Source: Gymnopilus junonius
Taxonomy: Eukaryota; Basidiomycota; Agaricomycetes; Agaricales; Galerinaceae
Reading direction: 5' to 3'
Length of the DNA stretch: 64,000 bases
Assembly: GCA_015501075.1 (NCBI GenBank)
Contig: JADNYJ010000054.1
Location: forward strand, 1 to 64,000
Position numbers and translations under genes: made by a program. Shown piece by piece: positions 1 to 8,462 of this stretch; the first letter of the stretch is position 1; the number at the start of each line of letters is the position of its first letter. The notes beneath the pieces were generated by a model. The model saw only the letters and a list, made by a program, of their open reading frames with translations, was not told where the DNA came from and did not search any database.

Positions 1-891
1 TACCGTTTCTCTACTTGCTACCCTATCCTTCCTTCCAATTGCCGCTAATCCTAGAGTGTTGGCATTTCTCTCTTGGTCATTATGGTTCAATTCTGTGAAC
101 TTGAATTTTCTTCATTTTCGACTCTAGTTCTCGACCGCTTGGTACTGATACTGCTTACCCTCACTCGAAGGCCGTTATCCCTTTCATTCCCGGTGGCATT
201 GCACTGAGCGTCGTTCAACGAATCTAGTTCCCGAATAATAGTCACCTTCTAACTCTGCGTTTCTGTTTTGTTTTTCCTGATGATTGTAATTACGGCTGTC
301 GCTTCGGTTCTCTCAAAGGGCTGTTTGTAGTTCGAAATTGTGACTCGCAGTGAGGCTATCGCCATCGAGCTTTTAATTCTTGATTCGCACATTGCCGGGT
401 TCTGATTCTGATATCCATTCTACTTATCCCCACACACGCTTGTTCTCTTCAAAGCTCTGTATCTAACCTTTAATTACCTGCTGCAATGCTTGGGTGTTCA
501 TTATTCTGCATATAGCTTGCTCTCTTCGTCTTTACGATACCATTTATGCCATTCTCGCCGTTCCATATAACAGGAAATAATTCCTCGGACACTCTTCATT
601 TAAATTTCTTTCGAATGGCGGTGGTCTTCTGCTGGGATGAATGTGTAGAGGTAAGAATCGTGCACACTGTTTCCGCCTTACAGCATCCCCAAAACCATTG
701 TTGATATCGACCAAAATAAAGATTTATCAATTTATATAGGACAATTTTACCTGCCAAGGATGAGTTCAAACAAGATATGGGCTAGCGACAGCCCATTGGT
801 CAACACTGACTCCAGTATGTGGAAGGTTCTAGTTTATCCGTTAGGACTATGCACCGCTAAGAGGCAATGCTTGAGATAAACAATAGACATA
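1..891. other. Intergenic, no gene recognised
   Basis: I see no open reading frame of convincing length, no recognisable protein motif and no repeat boundary here. The sequence is mixed-composition with short pyrimidine-rich stretches. It could hold promoter or untranslated sequence of a gene lying to the left of the window. Confidence 0.5.
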
Positions 892-1315
892 TTAGACAGC
901 AAAATCGAACTTACTAGAAGGTGAAACCCCTCCGCCGATACCTCCACCAACGCCAGCCCCACCAAATATGATGGCCGCGATGGGAGTCCCATTACCCGAG
1001 AAACTTATACCTCCAGCACCGGCTCCGGCAGACCCCCCGAAAGTGTAGAACGAATCGACCTTGGCCAACTGCGATAACGGACCAGTAACTTCAATCATCC
1101 CCATTGCACCTATATAACCTAAACCAATACCCCAAGCGGTGCCTTTTCCTGAGATGGGGTGTGTTCATGACGTCAACGGAAAGAGTAAAGTAGACAGCGC
1201 CGAACATCAGGTTGACGTTGACTGCATGACGAGCGTTTCTAGTACCCTGTCGATAGCCCTCGGAATTGACACGGCCATGTCTTGCACCAAGGGAGATTGT
1301 AATGAATTCTTCCAC
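892..1315 (-). pseudogene. Glycine-rich beta-barrel-like protein, probably frameshifted
   Basis: The 3' half encodes a strikingly glycine-rich segment: a polar stretch (MIEVTGPLSQLAKVDSFYTF), then alternating Gly/Ala, ending in GGAGVGGGIGGG. That alternation and end pattern recall the small beta-barrel proteins of the VapA-type (R_equi_Vir) family, which I believe occur sporadically in basidiomycetes; this is family resemblance by eye only. The 5' half (1091-1315) reads in another frame. In-frame upstream of the conserved part there is a TGA near 1159, and the coding look crosses from one frame to the other near 1140. The gene is therefore either frameshifted or has a missed intron. A GTAAGT-like donor sits near 907, so a further exon is possible. 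Function in this fungus is unknown. Confidence 0.35.
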
Positions 1316-2204
1316 AGTTTGTGTCCTTCAGCCATTTCTCGAACCCGGCAAAACCGCCCAAGCCTCGGTACACTTGAGTTGCTCCTTATCCTGTAATTTA
1401 ATTGTCAAGGTTTAAGAACCCCATCACATGTTACTCGGAATGAAGCTCACTCAGCAATTTTTTGTCGTTGAGACAGATACATCGAATCCACCGATGATAC
1501 TCTTCTGGGAATGTATTATGAGGCCCCTTCTTCAGAATGGACACGATTAGTGGTCAGCGCTCAAACATTTCACGGGCAGGTAGCACACACTCTTTCAGCT
1601 CTTTCTCGATGTCAGATAAGTTATTGTCGACAGGGGCAGCCTTTGGGTCGGCGACCTCATATTCCAGTGTGGACATTGAAGATGAGAATGAAGGTAAGTG
1701 AGTTTAGACTGAAGATGTCTAGGTGTTGCGCTTGGTTGAAACTCACTCGTCGATGTAGGGTTTTTATAAACGGTCAGGACCCAATATACTCGGTAGTTCC
1801 ACGTTCAACCCTTACCAGTGTCATGTGTACATCAATACTCGAGACATGAAGCATTCACGTAAATTTTTACTTCCCAATCTTTATTGCGCCGCTGTCGCAA
1901 AAGATTTAGTTTCAAAAAAGCCCTTCTTTGTACAGTATACTTTCATTTACATATGAGCACCGCATTACAGCACACTTTACGAGGTCCTACCGTAGCAATC
2001 AATTATTTAATTTATGCTTGATAGTTACATAGCCAGTTACATAGAATATATTGGGGGTACGAGGGCAGGGAGTACCAGGGGATAGTAGCAATGAGTGTCC
2101 GGCAACACGACAATCCCCACCAGAAACATCAACCACACTGAACGACTGGTATGAAGACGTGGAACAGGAAAGAACCCAAACGACTCTACCATCATTGCCT
2201 CAAA
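1316..2204. other. Intergenic / possible LINE 5' region
   Basis: No gene is supported. A 112-codon open frame at 1511-1849 has no recognisable motif. From about 2060 the sequence may already belong to the 5' untranslated part of the LINE that follows, because it runs without a break into its first coding codons, but I cannot place the element's 5' end or a target-site duplication. Confidence 0.4.
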
Positions 2205-3571
2205 ATGATTGAATGACAGAATGGCCCCCTTAACAGGCTACGTATCCTACAAATCAACGTTAATAGATCTGACAAAGCCCATCTAGACTTACTCAACAGT
2301 CAACTAAGCAACAAATGGGACATCGTACTAATACAGGAGCCCCACGTAATGAAATCCGGGAACATGAGAACCCCAGCAAAATTCAGACAGGTCTTCCCAT
2401 GCGACAGAAAAATACTCGACAAGCGGGTCCGCTCAGCCATCTGGGTCAACAAAAACATCAACACAAAATCTTGGAAAACCATAAACATCCCGGGGACGAA
2501 TGACATAACGGCAGTGCAACTGCATGGAGAATGGGGTTGACTGTCAATATTCAACATATACAATGACTGCGAACATTCAGAAACCGAGGAACGACTTGTA
2601 GAATATGTCAACGACAGGCGGGAGGAATTTATAGGTAATGACACAGATTACATGATCTGGGCTGGCGACTTCAACAGACATCATCCATTATGGGACCATG
2701 ACTCAGACACCCACCTTTTCATGACCAAGGCACTGGACATGGCAGAAGCACTTTACGACCAGCTCAATCTCTTCGACTTTAGTATGGCCCTACCAAAGGA
2801 TATCCCGACATTACAGCATATGCACTCAAAAAGATTCTCCTGACCGGATAATGTTTGGTGCACCACAAATGCAGCTCCCCTAATCATAGAATGTGATGTT
2901 CGACCACAACTGCACCCTCCGAAGACTGACCACTTCCCTATAGCAATGATACTGAACCTCGCACAGGAACACATTCCAACAGAGGAGAGATTCAACTTCA
3001 AAAATGTTGATTGGGATGATTTTCGGGGCAAGTTAGAAACTAAATTGAATGCCCTGCAGGAACAGCAAGAACTACAAACATGGGAGGATCTTGAAAACGC
3101 AGCAAAAGAGTTAACAATGGCTTTACAAGACACCATCCGAAGCAGCGTCGAAGTCATAAAGGAAGCAAGAGAGCAAAAGCGGTGGTGGACAAACAAGCTA
3201 AGTGACCTTCACAAAGACATGAATAGACTAAGCAGCATTTCGTATAGGTACTGGGCAATAGAAGATCATGAAAGTCATGGTCAGTACAAAACGGTGCAAA
3301 ACAAATTTGGTGAGGAAATTGTAAAGGTGAAGATAGCTCACTGGCAGGAATTCCTGGAGGAAGCGGATCCGAACACGCTATGGGTAGCTCATAGATATGC
3401 CAAGAGTCCAGTAGGCGATGGAGGAAGGCTGCGAATACCTACACTTCGCACCAGGGACGACACAGGCTGTGAACAGGAACTCAACACGAATGAAGACAAG
3501 GCTCATATACTAGCGAAGACTTTCTTCCCCCCACCGCCTGCGGAAATCGACATCCCACCCGATTATGACTA

Positions 3572-4107
3572 CTGTTGCATTTCGTTCAATTCACCGGTCA
3601 CGGGTCACAGGCCCTCCAAAATCGGCGAAATGTCACAGTTGTCCGCGGTCACAAGGCTGAGTGGCGAAACCATTTGATGGCCATAAATTTGGTCATTTTT
3701 GCGCTTAAAATCGCAAAAATCACCCCAGAACTGGTGAACTGCCACTCTGGCATTCTTAAATTACTAGAAATAAAAGTTGTGAGACTGTAATTAGTTAAAC
3801 TAAGTATTTTGTGGCTTAGAGGTCAATGTCCGAGTCTTCATAACTGGGTTTGATATCATGCTACCAAAATCAGACAGATGATTGCTACGTAAGTAGTCGA
3901 AAAAGAACACATCAGGTGAGAATCGAACCCACTGCCTAGAGCAGTCATTGAACTACTTTGACACATACTACCAGTCCACCACGACAACTCTGTAACACTG
4001 GTGAAATTTTAGGTAGGTCACAGGTCCCAAGCCCACCTGGTGAACCTGGCATTTCACCGGGCAGGTCACAGGTCACAGGGGGTGGTGAATTGAATGAAAT
4101 GCAACAG
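3572..4107. mobile_element. Inverted-repeat non-autonomous element (MITE-like) with TA target duplication
   Basis: The left end starts CTGTTGCATTTCGTTCAATT and the right end is its inverted repeat with one mismatch over about 24 bp. TA dinucleotides flank both ends (3570-3571 and 4108-4109), as for Tc1/mariner-type insertions. Removing the element plus one TA (538 bp) rejoins the LINE reading frame exactly, which fixes the boundaries independently. The right inner part carries short GGTCACAGGT-like direct and inverted repeats. There is no transposase ORF. A tRNA-like segment lies inside (3915-3990). Confidence 0.85.
3915..3990 (-). other. tRNA-like segment (degenerate pol III promoter) inside the inverted-repeat element
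   Basis: On the minus strand the sequence GTGGGTTCGATTCTCAC forms a perfect T-arm (5-bp stem with one G-T, 7-nt loop) and matches a B box. About 50 nt upstream GTGGACTGGTAG resembles an A box, and between them ACTGC..GCAGT can form an anticodon-like stem, though with a 5-nt loop. No matching acceptor stem is visible, so this is not a working tRNA. It is more likely a tRNA-derived (SINE-like) piece captured by, or ancestral to, the element. Confidence 0.5.
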
Positions 4108-6325
4108 TATCCGGAACCCTTGCCAGACCCCGCCCCTATAACCAGCAAGCAAATCGAGGCACACATACATCAACTTTCACCCTTCAAGGCTTGCGGGCCC
4201 GACGAAATACCAAACGTGGTTCTACAACAGACAATGGACTTGATAATGCCACGATTAAAGTGTATCTACTGAGCGACACTCGACCTCAACTACATCTTCA
4301 GTGGATGGAAAGACTCAACAATGGCTGTCCTGAGAAAAGTGGGGAAACCGAATTATGAAAACCCAAAGGTGTATCGTCCAATAGCACTTCTAAACACATT
4401 AGGAAAAGTACTGACTGCAATTGTTGCAGAAGACATGTCTCGACTAATAGAAAAGCATGAACTAATCCCAGCAACACACTTCGGTGGAGGACCAGGACGA
4501 ACAACCACTGACGCATTGCTATATCTAACACACAGGATAAAAACTGCCTGGCAAGACAAGAAGGTCATGAGCATCCTTTTCATGGATGTCAAAGGTGCCT
4601 TCCTGAATGCAGTAAAAGAACGCCTCCTCCACAACATGAAGAAATGATGCATACCCAAGAAATACATTGACTTCACCAACCAGCTCCTTACGGGGCGTCG
4701 AACCAAACTAAAATTTGATGACTTCACCTCTGCATGGATAGACTTAACCAATGGCATAGGCCAGGGCGACCCATTTTCCATGGTTTCTTATCTATTATAC
4801 AATGCTGATCTACTGGAAATTGCAGAGGACAAAGAAGCTGAAGATGCACTAGGGTATGTAGATGATGTCGCAGCAATGGCGATAGGAGACAACTTCGAGC
4901 AAACAACAGAATGGCTCTGGACCATGATGACGAAAATCAGAGGTGGCAAACAGTGGAGCAAGGAGCACAACTCGAAGTTCGAAATCAACAAGTTCGCCAT
5001 TATGCACTGTACACAGCGAACGCAGCAGGACCCACATAACAGATGATGGCGCGTGCCACTTGATCACCCACAATTCGTACTTCAAGGACAGGTAATAAAA
5101 GAGGTCAACAGCTACACATACTTAGGAGTTGAGATCGATAACCAACTCCGCTGGCATGCCCAAGCCAAGAAGGGAATGGCAAAAGCGAAGCAGTGGAACA
5201 GCTTATATGGCAGACTAACCAGACCCTCAACAGGACTTAACTGCAGATTCATGCAACAGCTATACATTGCGGTCGCAATTCCCAAGATGACCTATGCACT
5301 GGAAGTATGGTACACTCCGCCAATCCAGCCAGCTGGCAGCAGACGGAAGACTGGCTCAGTGGGAGTATTAAAACGCATGCAAACTCTGCAAAGACAGGCC
5401 ACAATTTTGATAGCAGGCAGACTCTGGATGACGCCGATGGACCTCCTCGACCCTCATGCGGGGCTCTACCCCATGGAACTCCTACTTAGAAAAATCTGCC
5501 ACAGGGCAGCAGTAAGACTTTGCACCATTCCAGATAACCACCCACTCCACAGATTTGTACTCGACATAAAGAAAACTGCAGCCACAATGCACCTCAGCCC
5601 AATAGACTACATCATCATGAACTACAAACTTGACCCAGAATTATTTGAACCCATAGGCCCAGACATGTCTGACCCCACCGAAATGTGCACATACAAGATC
5701 ACTATAGCAAAAACACGGGACGAATCAATGGAAAAGGAAAGAAATGACAATGCTGACTATAAGGTATTCACAGATGGCTCCGGATATGACAACAATGTGG
5801 GAGCAGCAGCGATCATCTACAAAAAGAATGATGAAGCACCATTCAAATCACTGAAGTATCATCTCAGGGATCTTACAGAACACACGACATATGAAGTGGA
5901 AGGAATCAGCGGCATTTTGGCAACTCAGCTACTCAAAGGAATAGAGCCGAACATAGGACAAAACCTGGTGACAATTTACACAGATAGTCAAGCTTTACTG
6001 ATGTCTCTCACTTCCAGGAGAGCAGCACCTGGTCAATACATCAAGATCTGGCTAAACGAAAGCCTTGAGGATCTGCGCCAGTTTCAAATCTGCCTACAAT
6101 GGATCTCAGGCCACATGGATGTACCAGGAAATGAAAAAGTCGACAAAGAAGCCAAGAAAGCAGCTCAGGGTAAAACCAGCAGGCGACAATGGCTTCCATC
6201 AAAAATGTGAAATGGAAGACTCCCAGTCAGTGCAACAGCAGAGAAAAGGAAATACAGCACAGAACTAATGAACATGTGGAACCAAGCATGGAGGGCATCA
6301 AGTTGTAAGGAGAGGATGGAGAAAG

Positions 6326-6783
6326 TGTTACGATGTTGATGACAGAACTTAATCAGATAAGATAAGGTCTGGCATAGTAGTCGTAGAGGTCGTTCGATGA
6401 AGTCCGCTAAGGTATTGTCTTCGACAGAAGAATGCCTTAGTGGTTCAAGTTCGTCTCGGTTGTTACAAGAGATGTATGATTCTCAAGAACAAGCTAATGT
6501 ACATCGTAGTCTAACTACTGCTTATATACTATTTGTGTTTGATAATAATATAACGAAACGATAACGAAATGAGGGGAATCGGAAGGGGTGATCATCATAG
6601 TGTACTGCGGAAGGGATGATGATCAGAAAGGAAAGATTGTCCTCATACTTGTAAGAAAGTGAATGATCATCTTTGCAAGCAAAGATGATCATGAAGAAAC
6701 TATAAATAACAAATTGTCCAATAAATGATGAAAGAAATGAGGGGCGCATGATAAGATAAGGGAGAAAACAGGAGATCGTAACA
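6326..6783 (-). repeat. 3' LTR of gypsy A
   Basis: The 458-bp block begins TGTTACGATG on the plus strand and ends GATCGTAACA, so both ends carry the inverted TGTTACGAT / ATCGTAACA termini with TG..CA. It lies directly beside a polypurine tract at 6784-6797. It contains GATAAGATAAG copies and a near-palindromic run around 6405-6440. I found no second copy in the window. Confidence 0.75.
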
Positions 6784-6797
6784 TTACCCCCCTACTA
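6784..6797 (-). other. Polypurine tract of gypsy A
   Basis: On the minus strand TAGTAGGGGGGTAA lies immediately before the LTR start TGTTACG. A purine run in this place is the usual primer for plus-strand DNA synthesis in LTR retrotransposons. It follows the stop of the zinc-knuckle ORF by about 20 nt, so that ORF is the last coding unit of the element. Confidence 0.7.
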
Positions 6798-6816
6798 AGA
6801 ATTGAAGCCCCTGGCT

Positions 6817-8462
6817 TCAATAATGGGGTTCACCGCTCATGTTGTTCTCCGCATCTTCTCCATGCCAGCCGTCATACGCTGTGTCTTGCCAATCGTTCGG
6901 CGTGTTGTCGATGTCATCGACATGCACCAGTTGTTCCTCTGTGAATTCATAGGCGTAGCCTACGAACTCCCCGTCACTTCGTCGGATCGGTCGTCGACTA
7001 CAGTCGACCGAGTTATGGCCAGGACGATACTGGCGGCAGTGGCGGCAGCGGTAGCTATGGCAGTCTGCCTGCCAGTGGTTCGCACTGCTGCAAACAAAGC
7101 AGCGCCGTCGTGGACTCGGTCTGGGGTTCGTCGGGGTTCGGGCCGGTCGGAAGGGAGTCTGAGGTCGGGTGGTAAAGAAGGGGATTCGGTGTAGGAAGGA
7201 GGGTGGTTACGGGCGGCGTTCTGGGCAGAGGTCGTCTGCATGGTAGCAAGTGGGTGTCTTCGGGGAGCGGTGACGGGGGCGTGGTTGGGGGTGGTGCATG
7301 GGAGCATGCCGGAAGGGGTCCTGGGGAGCGGTCGTCGATGGAGACGGTGTTGACGAATCGTTCGTCGCGAGGAGGAATGGGCGGATGGGTCTGTGGGGTG
7401 ACGTTATAAGAGGAAGGAGGGAGGAAGGGTTCCTCTTCGGACCTAATAGCAGATGTCGTGGTAGGAGGGCGTTCTCCTCGTCGTCTGCTACTGACGAGGA
7501 GGGGTTGATGACCCTTTCGAGTCTGAAGCGCATCAGGGTCTCGAACAGTTGAAGGACTTTGTTCGAGATGCCTTGACTACTTCACAGTGGCGTGCGGTGC
7601 GGTCAGTTTCATGTTTGAACTGACGGAGGGTATCCCTGAGGAAGGGATCATTTTGAAGAACCTCGAGGGCGGTGGAGTATCGGCGGGGTGGTTAAGGAAC
7701 TGTTCGAGTTCCTTGTGGGTCAACTGTTGGAAATCGACAAAGTCGAGTAAGTTGAGGAAGTCCTCAACAGAACGGAGGGGGGCGTGTACCGTAGGGATAG
7801 GCGGTGGATGTCTGGCTAGGGAGCGTCGTTCGGGTCGGGCGAATCGGAAGAGGAGTCTGTCTGAGAAAGACGGACTTCGGTTCTAGTATGAGAGGATGAG
7901 GGGACGGGGGTCGGTTCAAGCGAGGGTGCATTTGCTTGGGCCAAGCGAATGCGTATTGCTGAAGGGGATGAGTTGTGAGCAGAGGCGGCGGCGGGTTCGA
8001 GAAGAAAGATGAGGCATAGTAGTGATCGATGATAGTAGGACTGAGGAGTATTGGGTGGGCTAGTTCTCCTTCTTATAAGTATTCCAAGTACTCCTCAAGG
8101 ACCGTCCGTAGTTTCTTGATCAGGCGCCTTGAGGCTTTCTCCTTAGCAGGGGTGATTGTTTCAGTTTCCCATCTGTCGTTTTCTCGATCGATCATTCTGG
8201 TGGTCACGATGGCATTCCATTCTTGTTCGCTTTTCCAGGTTATATTATTGGGTATTGGTGCGGGAGGTTCTTGTGCGAACTTCCATTCCCAATAGGTGAT
8301 CTTCATCTGTTCGGATGTGGGTGGTGGTTTTGGGAAGGTAAGGGTGTCGACAGTAAACATATTGTTCTGGTGAGGGGGAGGTGCAGTGTTTGGGTATACA
8401 GTAAAGAGATCGGCCATGAACGTGTTGTTGTAATAGGAGGGGGATGCGGCGTTTGAGTTCAT
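6817..8462 (-). pseudogene. Gag-like / nucleocapsid-like ORF downstream of integrase in gypsy A
   Basis: The ORF starts MNSNAASPSYYNN at 8462 and stays open to 8073. Coding-looking sequence then continues in shifting frames (for example EDFLNLLDFVDFQQLTHKEL near 7700-7770, and Pro/Arg-rich stretches) down to a zinc-knuckle segment at about 7000-7100, stopping at 6817. The knuckle reads CFVCSSANHWQADC, an exact C-X2-C-X4-H-X4-C, followed by a second CRHC..H..C unit with C-X2-C-X6-H-X4-C spacing. The C-terminal tail is acidic. Zinc knuckles mark Gag nucleocapsid proteins, so a Gag-like role is likely, but its place after pol is unusual. The start ATG overlaps the pol stop as ATGA. At least two frame breaks make this copy non-functional. 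Confidence 0.6.

Larger units (their letters stand above)
2205..6325 (+). mobile_element. Non-LTR (LINE) retrotransposon, decayed, 3'-truncated
   Basis: One long reading frame runs through the element and encodes, in order, an AP-type endonuclease, a reverse transcriptase and an RNase H. This is the domain order of I/Tad/Jockey-like fungal LINEs. It is interrupted by a 536-bp inverted-repeat element at 3572-4107, after which the same protein resumes. The element ends abruptly at 6325 where the LTR of gypsy A begins; coding sequence is still open there, so the LINE 3' end is lost. No target-site duplication of the LINE itself is visible. Confidence 0.85.
2205..6325 (+). pseudogene. LINE ORF2: endonuclease-reverse transcriptase-RNase H, inactivated
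   Basis: The endonuclease (about 2220-2930) shows RILQINVNRSD at its start, IQEPHV, and WAGDFNRHHPLWD, the typical EEP-fold motifs. The reverse transcriptase (about 4180-5050) shows the KACGPDEIPN finger motif, a YRPIALLN motif, LFMDVKGAF, NGIGQGDPFS and the catalytic box as YVDDVA. The RNase H (about 5755-6200) shows VFTDGSG, EVEGI, TDSQALL and ISGHMDVPGN. Seven in-frame stops break the frame, at 2214, 2538, 2841, 4270, 4645, 5044 and 6208. All are TGA in positions where CGA (Arg) fits. No frameshift is needed apart from the inserted element, so decay seems driven by C-to-T change at CpG. The gene is inactive as it stands. Confidence 0.85.

Noticed and set aside
3575..4272. Short frames crossing the inverted-repeat element
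   Set aside because: They start or end inside the inserted element and only extend LINE coding sequence by chance.
7203..7886. Plus-strand frames of 68-99 codons, Gly/Arg-rich
   Set aside because: They are antisense to the zinc-knuckle ORF of gypsy A, and their composition mirrors its Pro/Arg-rich codons.
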